From Chloroflexota bacterium (GTDB lineage: Bacteria; Chloroflexota; Dehalococcoidia; DSTF01; JACRBR01), in NCBI GenBank assembly GCA_028872875.1, contig JAGWOC010000023.1, positions 1 to 43,844 of the forward strand: a DNA stretch of 43,844 nucleotides. Reading direction: 5' to 3'. A program made the position numbers and the translations under genes. Positions 14,541 to 21,896 of this stretch are shown here, piece after piece (positions within the stretch are counted from its first letter, which is position 1; each line of letters begins with the position of its first letter). The notes under the pieces are model-generated. The model was not told the origin of the DNA, did no database searches, and was given only the letters and a program-made list of their open reading frames with translations.

Positions 14541-14576
14541 GGCAGATGCCTCGGCCTTCGGGTCGGGGCGTCTGCC
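14541..14576 (+). ncRNA. 16-bp UUCG-capped hairpin replacing the anticodon arm of element D
   Basis: Arms 14541-14556 and 14561-14576 pair over 16 positions (three G-T) around a TTCG tetraloop. It starts right after base 26 of element D, exactly where the anticodon stem should begin. So element D has an anticodon-stem analogue but no anticodon loop. Confidence 0.8.
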
Positions 14577-14587
14577 GTTAACGCCAC

Positions 14588-14619
14588 GACGCCCGCCGGC
14601 CTTGCGGCTGGCGGGCGTC
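14588..14619 (+). terminator. terminator-like hairpin 3
   Basis: A 14-bp stem (14588-14601 with 14606-14619) with loop TTGC followed by TTCGCGTCT. The T-tract is imperfect. It sits at the end of the second tRNA-like transcript and in front of the convergent repressor gene. Confidence 0.7.
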
Positions 14620-14684
14620 TTCGCGTCTATCCCGTTGGCGCGCTGGGTGGGTCGGCCGGCCGGATTGGCACGACCTTGGGCCCG

Positions 14685-15131
14685 TCAGCCGCCGCCCGCC
14701 CCCTCGTCCGGGCCCGACCGGCGCGAGACCTGCATCAACTCCGAGACCTGGCTCCGAAGGAGTGCAACTTCCCCGATCAGGTCGGCGACTTGCCGCCTCA
14801 GCATGTCAACCTCGCCCCGCGTCGCCGCCGCACCCATGCCGTTGGTCAAGTCTTCTGCACCCCCCGCCTCCATGTGGGGAACGTCTGTTCCGGTCGGTGA
14901 ACCATCCTCCTGCTGGCCGGGCTGGTCGACGCTCTCGCCGACCAGCCATCGCGGGTCCACGCCGAGAAGGCGCGCTGCGCCGATCAGGTGCTCTCGACTC
15001 GGCGCTGATCTTCCGTGAATCCAGTTGTCGACCGCCTGCCGACTCACGTCGAGCGCCTCGGCCAGCTTCGGTCGCGCGACGCCTGCGCGCTGCAGCGCCT
15101 CTAGGAGTCGCGCACCGACCGTCCCCTCCAC
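14685..15131 (-). CDS. CI-like phage repressor (HTH XRE, no peptidase domain)
   Basis: A 148-residue protein starting at ATG 15131 on the reverse strand, divergent from a Cro-like gene. Residues about 18-65 carry an XRE helix-turn-helix (LAEALDVSRQAVDNWIHGRSAPSREH). The C-terminal part (residues about 107-140) is a leucine-rich heptad helix suited to oligomerisation. There is no Ser-Lys peptidase domain, so induction cannot follow LexA-like self-cleavage. It is the likely maintenance repressor of lysogeny. Confidence 0.83.
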   Translation of the reverse strand: MEGTVGARLLEALQRAGVARPKLAEALDVSRQAVDNWIHGRSAPSREHLIGAARLLGVDPRWLVGESVDQPGQQEDGSPTGTDVPHMEAGGAEDLTNGMGAAATRGEVDMLRRQVADLIGEVALLRSQVSELMQVSRRSGPDEGAGGG

Positions 15132-15235
15132 CTCCCAGTGCAGCGTTCCCCGCCGGTTGACAGGGACCTACGCAACTGGTGCTTGACACGTCAACGGACG
15201 GTTGCTACTCTGTCCTCGCAACGGGAGGTTCACGC
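15132..15235. promoter_or_regulatory. CI/Cro operator and divergent promoters
   Basis: Rightward promoter: TTGACA (15183-15188), 17-nt spacer, TACTCT (15206-15211). Inside it TTGAC-AC-GTCAA (15183-15194) is an inverted repeat overlapping the -35, a strong operator candidate. A second TTGACA is at 15157-15162. On the reverse strand TTGACG-17-GTAGGT is a weaker leftward promoter. GCAAC/GTTGC words recur three times. Overlap of operator and -35 fits a lysogeny switch. Confidence 0.75.
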
Positions 15236-15472
15236 ATGCCAGGGTTCAGGACCGAGCGGGCGGCGCAACTGCTGGAGGCCGTCGATCCGCAGCCTGGGCG
15301 GCAGACGCGCCTAGCGGCGCACCTCGGCGTGTCGCGAGCAGCCGTCAATGCCTGGTTGCGTGGGGTCAAGCAGCCGAGCGGCCAACTCCTCGTCGACCTC
15401 GCCGCCTACCTCGGCACGACCGCCGACGACCTGCTCCCGCCCACGCCCCAGCGCCAGGCCGCCGGCCAATAG
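15236..15472 (+). CDS. Cro-like HTH regulator
   Basis: ATG 15236 is chosen over upstream starts because it follows GGGAGG and the promoter -10. The 78-residue protein is essentially one HTH domain: RLAAHLGVSRAAVNAWLRGVKQPSGQLLVDLAAYLGTTADDLL. Its place divergent from the repressor identifies it as Cro-like. It ends in a short Gln-rich tail. Confidence 0.8.
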   Translation: MPGFRTERAAQLLEAVDPQPGRQTRLAAHLGVSRAAVNAWLRGVKQPSGQLLVDLAAYLGTTADDLLPPTPQRQAAGQ

Positions 15473-15527
15473 CGTGCCCCGCTTCGGCGTGCCGTGCCCC
15501 GTCATCCCGCGCAAGGAGGTGGTCCCC

Positions 15528-15833
15528 GTGCCTGCCAGCCGGCGGCGCACCGCACGCCTCGCCGACGAGGTGTCGGCGACCCTGCGCCGGCTGCGCCGCG
15601 AGCGTGGTCTGTTCCAGTTCCAGGCGGCGGTCGAGTTCGGCGTCAGTGAGGTCGCGTGGTCGCGGTATGAGACGGCCCGCTGCCCCGTCCCCGACGACCT
15701 GCTCATGGTCGTGGCCCTGTCCTGGCACGAGCCCCGGCTGCTCGACGCGCACCCGCTCGTGGCGCTGCGGCGGTGGATGTCGACGGGCCCAGACGATCCC
15801 CTCACTCCGGCCCCGATTGCGAGGGTGGCGTAG
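15528..15833 (+). CDS. second HTH protein of the switch region
   Basis: GTG 15528 follows AAGGAGGTGG with good spacing; an in-frame GTG at 15474 has no such site. The 101-residue protein has an HTH of the XRE kind (QAAVEFGVSEVAWSRYETARCPVPDDLLMVVAL) and then a short C-terminal extension. It may be a CII-like or antirepressor function; this is inferred from position only. Confidence 0.65.
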   Translation: MPASRRRTARLADEVSATLRRLRRERGLFQFQAAVEFGVSEVAWSRYETARCPVPDDLLMVVALSWHEPRLLDAHPLVALRRWMSTGPDDPLTPAPIARVA

Positions 15834-16088
15834 ATGCAGACCGGCTACGCCCCGCGCCGCCTGCCCCGCCCCGATCCCGACCCGACGCTCTCCTCCATCC
15901 GCACGGCCATGCGCCGCCGCAGCCGCAGCCGCCAGCGCGCCCGCGGGTGGGCGTTCTCCGCCTGCCTGCTCGTCTCGCTCGTGTGGGGGCTCGCGGTGGC
16001 GACGGGTGGACGCGAGCCGCTGGGCGCATACGCGGTCCCGGCGCTGTGGCTGGCGGCGGGGGTCGCGATCGCGACGGTGACGCGCTGA
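15834..16088 (+). CDS. small membrane protein
   Basis: ATG 15834 directly after the upstream stop. 84 residues with a very basic N-terminus (RRRSRSRQRARG), then two hydrophobic helices (about 38-55 and 64-82). It could be a superinfection-exclusion or signalling peptide, but nothing proves this. The stop overlaps the next start. Confidence 0.55.
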   Translation: MQTGYAPRRLPRPDPDPTLSSIRTAMRRRSRSRQRARGWAFSACLLVSLVWGLAVATGGREPLGAYAVPALWLAAGVAIATVTR

Positions 16089-16309
16089 TGGCCCTGACCG
16101 CGTGGGCCTCCGAGCCCTGCCGTTGCTGCGGCGCTCCGATCGCCTCCGACTACGGCGAGACCCTGTGCGAGCGGTGCTACGACACCGCGCCCCGGTGCCG
16201 CTGGTGCGGCGAGCCCGTGACGCGCGACGAGCGGCGCATGTGGGGCGGCTTCCACCGGGACTGCAGGGCGCGGATGCGGGCGCATGGGCGGATGGTCGCG
16301 GCGAGGTAG
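16088..16309 (+). CDS. small zinc-ribbon protein
   Basis: ATG 16088 overlaps the previous stop (TGATG). 73 residues with four CxxC-like pairs: PCRCCG, LCERC, RCRWCG and a last HRDC. The pattern CxxC-x12-CxxC-x7-CxxC suggests two zinc-binding knuckles. Such proteins often bind nucleic acids or modulate RNA polymerase. No named family. Confidence 0.6.
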   Translation: MALTAWASEPCRCCGAPIASDYGETLCERCYDTAPRCRWCGEPVTRDERRMWGGFHRDCRARMRAHGRMVAAR

Positions 16310-16321
16310 GGATGCAAAAGC

Positions 16322-16355
16322 CCCGCCGCGCGTGATGCGGACGGGGCGCGGCGGG
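16322..16355 (+). terminator. perfect 10-bp hairpin in early leader
   Basis: CCCGCCGCGC (16322-16331) pairs perfectly with GCGCGGCGGG (16346-16355) across a 14-nt loop. An A-run (AAAAG) lies on the 5' side, so it would terminate reverse-strand transcription better than forward. On the forward strand it may be a leader structure for the early operon starting at 16394. Confidence 0.5.
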
Positions 16356-16393
16356 ACTGCCGCTGAGGATAGCACGAAAGGCGGGACGCAGAT

Positions 16394-16777
16394 ATGGCCT
16401 CGTTCTCTCTGACCCCGCTGCACCAGTTGCCGATGGAAGTCTTCGCGCCTGCGCTTGAACTCCTCAACGGCGCAGCGGCATTCACGGGCAAGGTCTCCAT
16501 CCACATCCACAAGGGCGACGAGATCGCCACGGACGACGTGGCCGTCACGGCCACCGAGCACCGCGTCAGCCGCTGGTTGCGTCTTCGCATCGGCGACCGG
16601 CTGCTGGTGATCTTCGTCGAGGACGCCGAGGTGCTGCGCGCGCTGGAGACGCGCCTCCACCACGCGGCGCTGGAGATGGACCTGGCGGAGGCCGCGCTGC
16701 TGCAGCCGCCTCCCGCGGTGGTCGCGGCGGGCGAGACCGCGCGCGAGGCCGTGGCTGCGGTGGAGGCGGCGTCGTGA
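16394..16777 (+). CDS. conserved-looking early protein, unknown function
   Basis: ATG 16394. 127 residues: an alpha/beta N-terminal half with LRLRIGDRLLVIFVEDAEVLRALETRL and an Ala-rich helical tail. No catalytic motif or zinc site is seen. First gene of the early stack; its stop overlaps the next start (GTGA). Confidence 0.6.
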   Translation: MASFSLTPLHQLPMEVFAPALELLNGAAAFTGKVSIHIHKGDEIATDDVAVTATEHRVSRWLRLRIGDRLLVIFVEDAEVLRALETRLHHAALEMDLAEAALLQPPPAVVAAGETAREAVAAVEAAS

Positions 16778-17133
16778 GCACGCAGGCCTGCGACCATGAG
16801 GAGCCCCCTGTGTGGCATCTGGCGCCCTGTAACGAGGATGGCTGGCACTGTGCACGTTGCGGTGCCGCGCTCGGCTTTCGACCCGACCTTGACCGCAAAT
16901 ACACGATAAGCAAGGTCGACGACATCCTGCTGTTCCTCCACCACTGCGACTTTGTGTACGTCAGCAACAGCGAGATGGCCGAGGTCATCGTCGCCAACGT
17001 CGTCGAGCGGTGCGAGAGCGGGAACACCCGCGACCAGTGGAGCATCATCCGCTTCATCATCGAGGAGCCCAACATGGCGAGTCACGCTGAGTTCTGGCGC
17101 AAGGAAGCGGCGAAGGCCGGAGATGCGTCGTGA
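16774..17133 (+). CDS. early protein with N-terminal zinc motif
   Basis: GTG 16774 within a GTGA overlap. 119 residues. The N-terminus holds CDHEE, then HCARCGAALGF, a possible His/Cys zinc knuckle (residues 6-29). The middle is helical and hydrophobic (KVDDILLFLHHCDFVYV). No known family recognised. Confidence 0.55.
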   Translation: MSTQACDHEEPPVWHLAPCNEDGWHCARCGAALGFRPDLDRKYTISKVDDILLFLHHCDFVYVSNSEMAEVIVANVVERCESGNTRDQWSIIRFIIEEPNMASHAEFWRKEAAKAGDAS

Positions 17134-17414
17134 GCGCGCAGACCTGCGACGACAACGGCACGGCCCTGCCCCGCACGCTGCCCGCCGAGGACTGCCGCAT
17201 CCTCGCCGAGACCATGCGGATGCGGGCGGTCGCGACCCAGGACCCCAAGGCGCGGAGCTACCTCCTGACGCTGGCGGGGCTGATGTGGCGCGGCGTGGCG
17301 GCAGGCGGCTACGACCTGCTTCTGCGGCCGGAGGCGGCGGCGGGCGAGGGCGAGCCGAGCGAGATCGAGACCATCACCTGGCGGAGGTTCTTCGGAGAAA
17401 GGGGGATGCAGTGA
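17130..17414 (+). CDS. small early protein, unknown function
   Basis: GTG 17130 in a GTGA overlap. 94 residues, mainly helical, with LLTLAGLMWRGVAAGGYDLLLRPEAAAG in the middle. The stop overlaps the ERF gene start. It may partner with the recombination genes, though nothing in the sequence shows this. Confidence 0.5.
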   Translation: MSAQTCDDNGTALPRTLPAEDCRILAETMRMRAVATQDPKARSYLLTLAGLMWRGVAAGGYDLLLRPEAAAGEGEPSEIETITWRRFFGERGMQ

Positions 17415-18142
17415 TGCCAGCATCAGGCTTGGCGGCCAAGCTCGCCAAGCTCCTCGGCGAGATCCAGCGGGTGCCGAAGAACGGCTACAACTCGTTTCAC
17501 AAGTACCAGTACGCCACCGAGAGCGACCTGACCGACCACGTCCGCCCGCTCCTGGCGAAGGCCGGCGTCATCATCATGCCGTCGGTCCTGTCGTACGAGC
17601 GCGAGGGCGAGATCGGGCGCCTGACCATGAAGTTCACCTTCATCGACGCCGAGAGCGGCGAGACGTTCGAGACCGTGGGCATCGGCGAAGGTCAGGATAA
17701 GGGCGACAAGTGCGCCTACAAGTGCATGACCGGCGCGGTCAAGTACATGCTCATGAAGACCTTCCTCATCGCCACCGGCGACGACCCTGAGCAGGACGAG
17801 CAGCCGGCGCGCGGCTCGCGGCGCCAGGGCGGCCAGCGGCAGCAGCAGGACGGCCGCCAGCGCCGTGAGGCGCAGCAACAGGCACCGTCCGAGACGCCGC
17901 CGCAGGGCGCGTCAGACCCGGACCTCGAGACGAAGATCGCGATCAGTAGCCTGAAGTCGCAGCAGAAGCGCCACGACCTGACCGACGAGGACCTGCGCTT
18001 CCTGCTCGTCGTCCGTTACCACCACCCCGAGGAAGGCGACATCGACCCGGCGATCGCGGCCAAGGCCGCGGAGGAACTCGGCCGCACGAAGCCCGAGTCC
18101 GTGCGGAAGTACATCGACTCCAAGCGGGGTGAGGCGGCATGA
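17414..18142 (+). CDS. erf: ERF-family single-strand annealing protein
   Basis: ATG 17414 overlaps the previous stop. 242 residues. Residues about 20-45 carry KNGYNSFHKYQYATESDL and residues about 88-125 carry GEGQDKGDKCAYKCMTGAVKYMLMKTF-ATGDDPE, the ERF core. ERF proteins anneal complementary single strands in phage recombination and genome circularisation. A Gln/Arg-rich linker (about 130-165) leads to a helical C-terminal region. It is followed by an exonuclease and SSB, a complete annealing module. Confidence 0.92.
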   Translation: MPASGLAAKLAKLLGEIQRVPKNGYNSFHKYQYATESDLTDHVRPLLAKAGVIIMPSVLSYEREGEIGRLTMKFTFIDAESGETFETVGIGEGQDKGDKCAYKCMTGAVKYMLMKTFLIATGDDPEQDEQPARGSRRQGGQRQQQDGRQRREAQQQAPSETPPQGASDPDLETKIAISSLKSQQKRHDLTDEDLRFLLVVRYHHPEEGDIDPAIAAKAAEELGRTKPESVRKYIDSKRGEAA

Positions 18143-18939
18143 GCCGTCTTGCCCTGCCCGCCGGCTACCTGTCCCCGTCGCAGATCACGACGTACATGAC
18201 GTGCCCGAGGCAGTACGAGCACCGGTACGTCGACGGCGAGAAGTCGCCCCCGGGCGGCGCGACCGTCCAGGGCACGGCCGTCCACCGCGCGGCGCAGGTC
18301 GCGCTGGCCCGCAAGATGGTCAACCCGTTCGAAGACCTGACGCTGGACGAGCTGAAGGACGCGGCGCGCGACTCCTTCGCCGAGAACATCGGCGAGGCCG
18401 CGCTGGCGGTGGACGAGGAACCCGAGGCGCTGCAGGGCGAGGCGCTGCGGCTCGTCGAGACCTGGCACCGGGACGTGTTCCCGCTCCTGAACCCGGTCGG
18501 CGTCGAGGAACGCTGGAACATCGAGATCGACGGCATCCCGGTGCTTGGGTACATCGACGTGCGCGAGCCGAACGGCATCTGTGATCTGAAGACGGTCGGT
18601 CGTGCGCCGAACGAAGACCAGGCCGAGAAGTCCATCCAGTTCGCCCTGTACCACGTCGCCGGCGAAGTCGAGCACGGCATGACGGACCCGACGATCAACA
18701 CCGACTACATCGTCAAGAACAAGACGCCGCGTCACGTCCGCCAGTCCCTTGTGCTGCCCGAGGGACGGCTCGCCGCGGCCGAGGATGCCGTGGTCGACGT
18801 GGCCGAGGGCATCAGCGCCGGCTACTTCCCGCGCAACCCGTCCGCGTTCATCTGCAACCCGAAGAACTGCCCGTTCTACGCCCGGTGCTTCGGCGGCAAG
18901 CGCCACGCCAACGCGGTCGCTGCGGCAGGTGTGACCTGA
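18139..18939 (+). CDS. PD-(D/E)XK exonuclease with four Fe-S cysteines (RecB/Cas4-like)
   Basis: ATG 18139 in an ATGA overlap. 266 residues. Motifs in order: Cys22 (TCPRQYEHRY), GTAVHRA with His49, VLGYIDV (Asp140), CDLKTVG (Asp149, Lys151), Gln167, and Cys239, Cys244, Cys250 near the end. The four cysteines frame the nuclease as in AddB/Cas4-type 4Fe-4S nucleases. It likely resects DNA ends for the ERF protein upstream and SSB downstream. Confidence 0.88.
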   Translation: MSRLALPAGYLSPSQITTYMTCPRQYEHRYVDGEKSPPGGATVQGTAVHRAAQVALARKMVNPFEDLTLDELKDAARDSFAENIGEAALAVDEEPEALQGEALRLVETWHRDVFPLLNPVGVEERWNIEIDGIPVLGYIDVREPNGICDLKTVGRAPNEDQAEKSIQFALYHVAGEVEHGMTDPTINTDYIVKNKTPRHVRQSLVLPEGRLAAAEDAVVDVAEGISAGYFPRNPSAFICNPKNCPFYARCFGGKRHANAVAAAGVT

Positions 18940-19346
18940 TGCTCAACACGGCGACCCTCATCGGACGGCTCGGACGCGACCCGGAGCTGCGGTACACGGG
19001 CAACGGCACGGCGGTCGCCCAGTTCAGCATCGCCGTCGAGCGTGACTTCAAGAACGGCCAGGGCGAGCGCGAGACCGACTGGTTCGACATCGTCGCCTGG
19101 CGCCAGCTCGCCGAGTTGGTCGCCGAGCACCTGTCCAAGGGCCGCATGGTCGCGGTGCAGGGGCGCCTTCAGACGCGGACCTACGACGACAAGGACGGCA
19201 ACCGCCGCAAGGTGACGGAGATCGTCGCAGACCGCGTGCACTTCCTCGGCGGCAAGGACAAGGACGACGACACGCCGCGTGAGCAACGTGGCGGCAAGCA
19301 ACAGCAACCGGCCGACGGCTTCGGTGACGACGAGCCTCCATTCTGA
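18939..19346 (+). CDS. ssb: single-stranded DNA-binding protein
   Basis: ATG 18939 overlaps the previous stop. 135 residues. The OB-fold starts MLNTATLIGRLGRDPELRYT, with FSIAVER, DWFDIVAW and GRLQTRTYDDKDGN strands to about residue 105. The tail is acidic and ends DDEPPF, the peptide that recruits partner proteins in bacterial SSBs. The phage-made SSB fits the ERF/exonuclease set. Confidence 0.95.
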   Translation: MLNTATLIGRLGRDPELRYTGNGTAVAQFSIAVERDFKNGQGERETDWFDIVAWRQLAELVAEHLSKGRMVAVQGRLQTRTYDDKDGNRRKVTEIVADRVHFLGGKDKDDDTPREQRGGKQQQPADGFGDDEPPF

Positions 19347-19662
19347 CGGTCCCAGCGCCGTGCGGCCGCTGGCACCGCTCGCACGGCTGGCGTGAAAGCA
19401 ACACGACGGAAGGGGGTCCGGATCATGCGCCGAGCGCGGTAACGCCGCGCGGCCCACGGGCACATGGCGCCTGGCGACAGGCGCCGCAGTTTGGCGGATT
19501 TATCCCTGTGGCGGCTGGTCGAGCGGCAACGGAGTGCCACCGAAAGCCGGGGTGCGGAGGTCGACCGCACACACCCCGCGGCGACGGGCTCCGTCTCGGC
19601 CGGTGATGGCCCGCATCGCGGAGCGACGCCAGCCGTCCCTTGTCCCGATGGAGGTGGGTTCG
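19347..19662 (+). other. intergenic stretch with a GNRA hairpin and a possible leader peptide
   Basis: About 316 nt with no clear gene. GGCGCCTG and CAGGCGCC form a perfect 8-bp hairpin with loop GCGA at 19467-19486. A strong GGAAGGGGG precedes ATG 19425, which opens only five codons (MRRAR). An upstream GTG at 19392 gives 16 codons in the same frame. An in-frame GTG at 19534 would extend the next gene through basic, low-complexity sequence. The stretch may be an attenuator or an origin region. Confidence 0.4.
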
Positions 19663-19911
19663 TTGAGCGAGGTCATCCGTCGAGCATCGACCGAGGCGCG
19701 CAAGGAGCAGATCGGCCGCGTCGGACCACCGCAGGTGTCGCTCAACAGCGACGGCCACCTCGTGTTGCGCTGGCGCGATGGCTTCGCGCACGACGCTGGC
19801 GACACGCTGCTGGTGCTCGACGAGGTGGCGACGCGCGTGGTCATCGACTTCTGCCAGCGGCGCATCGCGCGGCTCGTGGACGAGGACGACGGACACCGCA
19901 TCCCGTTCTGA
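19663..19911 (+). CDS. small early protein, TTG start
   Basis: TTG 19663 is preferred because GGAGGTGGG stands just upstream and because codons before it are rich in Arg/Pro without order. 82 residues: a helix with Arg/Glu, then HLVLRWRDGFAHDAGDTLLVLDEVATRVVIDFC, which reads as a beta hairpin and helix. Starts from GTG 19534 or ATG 19606 cannot be excluded. Function unknown. Confidence 0.5.
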   Translation: MSEVIRRASTEARKEQIGRVGPPQVSLNSDGHLVLRWRDGFAHDAGDTLLVLDEVATRVVIDFCQRRIARLVDEDDGHRIPF

Positions 19912-19924
19912 GGAGGCATCGGCG

Positions 19925-20389
19925 ATGAGCTGGGCAGTGACGCCCCGGCGCTGGCAGGACATGAGCGACGAAGAGCGCGGCATCGTCAGGTGCGACGACT
20001 GCGGCCTCGGCATCGGCGCGGAGCATCCGGACGCCAAGGGCTTGGAGACCTACACGTGCCCCGAGTGCCGGCCCTGGCGCTCTGTCGCCAACACGACCGA
20101 GGAAGCCATCGTGATCTTCCGCAACTCCTTCGACCACATCACGGACAAGGCCGAGGCGATAGAGCACGGCATCCATTCCGTCCTGACCGCGACGGTGCTG
20201 CGTTCCCCGACCGACGCGGAGAACGCGCTGCGTCGCGTGGCCGCGAGCCTCCGCCTCTTGACGCGCGAGATGGACTCTGACGTTGAGCACGGCGGCCGGT
20301 TCAGCAAGGACGCGTGGATTCACGCCTACGACGACCGCCTCTCCTACATCCGCCGCGTGCTGGCGCTGTGCGAGGAGGCGGGGGCGTGA
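19925..20389 (+). CDS. zinc-ribbon early protein
   Basis: ATG 19925, 14 nt after the upstream stop, with GAGGAGGC in between. 154 residues. CDDCG and CPECR (residues about 23-48) form a zinc ribbon. The rest is helical with many Arg/Glu pairs. No family recognised; DNA or protein binding is plausible. Confidence 0.6.
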   Translation: MSWAVTPRRWQDMSDEERGIVRCDDCGLGIGAEHPDAKGLETYTCPECRPWRSVANTTEEAIVIFRNSFDHITDKAEAIEHGIHSVLTATVLRSPTDAENALRRVAASLRLLTREMDSDVEHGGRFSKDAWIHAYDDRLSYIRRVLALCEEAGA

Positions 20390-20661
20390 GCGCGTTGAGC
20401 ATTTCCGTGAAGACCCTCCCATTCCCAGGCGGCGGTGAAGTCACCGCCATCGAGGGCGTCATCCCCACGAGCGGCAACCGCGTCGAGTTCGGCATCCCGC
20501 CGGGCAGCACGCTCCGCGACCTCGCCGCCGCCGTCCTCGCGGCGCTCCCCGACGCTGACGCCCGTGCCGTGCTGGAGGAGGAGGCGCGCAGGCTGGGGTG
20601 CGAGGTCATGTGGCGCGTGGTGCCGGCGAACGCGGCGGAGGAGCGTGGTCCCAATGCGTGA
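20386..20661 (+). CDS. small early protein, unknown function
   Basis: GTG 20386 in a GTGA overlap. 91 residues. An N-terminal strand region (LSISVKTLPFPGGGEVTAIEG) is followed by helices with LRDLAAAVLAALPDADARAVLEEEARRLG. It overlaps the next gene by eight nt. Confidence 0.55.
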   Translation: MSALSISVKTLPFPGGGEVTAIEGVIPTSGNRVEFGIPPGSTLRDLAAAVLAALPDADARAVLEEEARRLGCEVMWRVVPANAAEERGPNA

Positions 20662-20920
20662 CGCCGCCGCCGTCTCCGATGCCCTGTGGGCAGCCGCCGC
20701 CGAGTGGGTGCGCCAGCAAGACCGCGTGCCCGACGCGCGCGAGGTCCTGAACGCGATGGCGCAGTTCGCGGTCGAGATGGGGTTCACGCGCCGGGAGTTG
20801 CAAGCCGCGGTGGCGCTCGACGGGCGCCGGTGGGAGCGCGGGGACAAGCGGTTCGCGCAGCCGGTGGGCGACGCGGCCTTCGCGGGCCTGGTGAAGCGCG
20901 GACGGAGGGGTAAGCGGTGA
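20654..20920 (+). CDS. small helical protein
   Basis: ATG 20654 overlaps the upstream gene. 88 residues, helical, with a MAQFAVEMGFTRRELQAAVAL segment that may form a helix-turn-helix and a basic end (KRGRRGKR). Possible DNA-binding protein; weak. Confidence 0.5.
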   Translation: MRDAAAVSDALWAAAAEWVRQQDRVPDAREVLNAMAQFAVEMGFTRRELQAAVALDGRRWERGDKRFAQPVGDAAFAGLVKRGRRGKR

Positions 20921-21213
20921 GCAGCGAGATGCCGGAACACAGCGCGGTTGATTTCATCGAATCATACGCCACAGACATGGTGCGGCTGCACTTGCGGGAA
21001 TGCGCCCAGCCCGCGCTGACGCGCGCCGTGATCATCGACTCCATGCACAGCGCGCGGGCGCTCCCTTTGGCGCTCCTCCAGGAGGCGCGCAGTTTCATCG
21101 CTCGTTCGATGACAGTCGCGCAGCCGTGCGCCGACTTCGTGGCGCTCCTCACCCGCATCGACGCCCTGCTCGACGGGGCGCATGACGCGGCGCGGACGGA
21201 GGGAAAGCGATGA
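20917..21213 (+). CDS. small early protein, unknown function
   Basis: GTG 20917 in a GTGA overlap. 98 residues, mostly helical and hydrophobic, with DFIESYATDMVRLHLREC near the start. No motif recognised. Confidence 0.5.
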   Translation: MSSEMPEHSAVDFIESYATDMVRLHLRECAQPALTRAVIIDSMHSARALPLALLQEARSFIARSMTVAQPCADFVALLTRIDALLDGAHDAARTEGKR

Positions 21214-21896
21214 GCACCGAGACGCCGGCCGTGGACGCGGAGGCGCTGTGTGACATCGAGTTTGCCGAGCGCATCGCGAACGCCGTCTTCGACGGTGGCC
21301 ATCGCATCCCGGTCAACAAGGACCTATGGGTTGCTGTAGCGCGTGCGGCTCGTGAGGCCGTACCCGGTGCAGCCGTGGCCCCGTATGCCTCCGCGCTGCG
21401 CGAGACTGTCAAGCGCCTGCACGGCCTGCGCGACTCGTGCCTCGAACTCGGAGAGCACCGCGAGTGGTGCGCCAGCGCCGTCGACTCCGAGGCGCGCATC
21501 CTGCAGCACCGCATCGACGCCCTGCTCGGCGCCGCGCCCGCGCAGCCGCCCGCCGACCCTGGCGACGGCGGTGACTTCCGCTACCACCCAATACCTCCGG
21601 CCAGCGAGCGCACCATCCCCGTGCACATCGTGCGCGACGGTCCAGGCGGCCCCGCGCCGCATGCGACGGGCGATGCCGACCATGGCGGGCGCGGCAGCGA
21701 TACCGGCCTCACGGTCGGCCAGGCGCTGGAGCACTGGCGGCAACGCGCCACCCGCGCCGAGGCCGCGCTGGAGCGGGTGCGGGCGCTGGCGGAGCGGTGG
21801 AGGCAGTCCGACGGAGACGGGGACGTAGACGCCGCCTTCACGGTCAGGTCATGTGCCAGTGAAGTGCTCGCCATCCTCGACGGGGGTGTGGCGTGA
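21210..21896 (+). CDS. early protein, unknown function
   Basis: ATG 21210 in an ATGA overlap. 228 residues. Helical N-terminal half, a Pro/Gly-rich linker (about residues 110-165), then an Arg/Glu-rich helix (about 168-200) of coiled-coil type. No motif recognised. The build suggests two small domains on a linker. Confidence 0.55.
   Translation: MSTETPAVDAEALCDIEFAERIANAVFDGGHRIPVNKDLWVAVARAAREAVPGAAVAPYASALRETVKRLHGLRDSCLELGEHREWCASAVDSEARILQHRIDALLGAAPAQPPADPGDGGDFRYHPIPPASERTIPVHIVRDGPGGPAPHATGDADHGGRGSDTGLTVGQALEHWRQRATRAEAALERVRALAERWRQSDGDGDVDAAFTVRSCASEVLAILDGGVA

Noticed and set aside
19464-19928. ORF in a different frame covering the 19663-19911 gene
   Set aside because: Arg/Pro/Gly random content, while the chosen frame has a clear ribosome binding site and a regular fold pattern.
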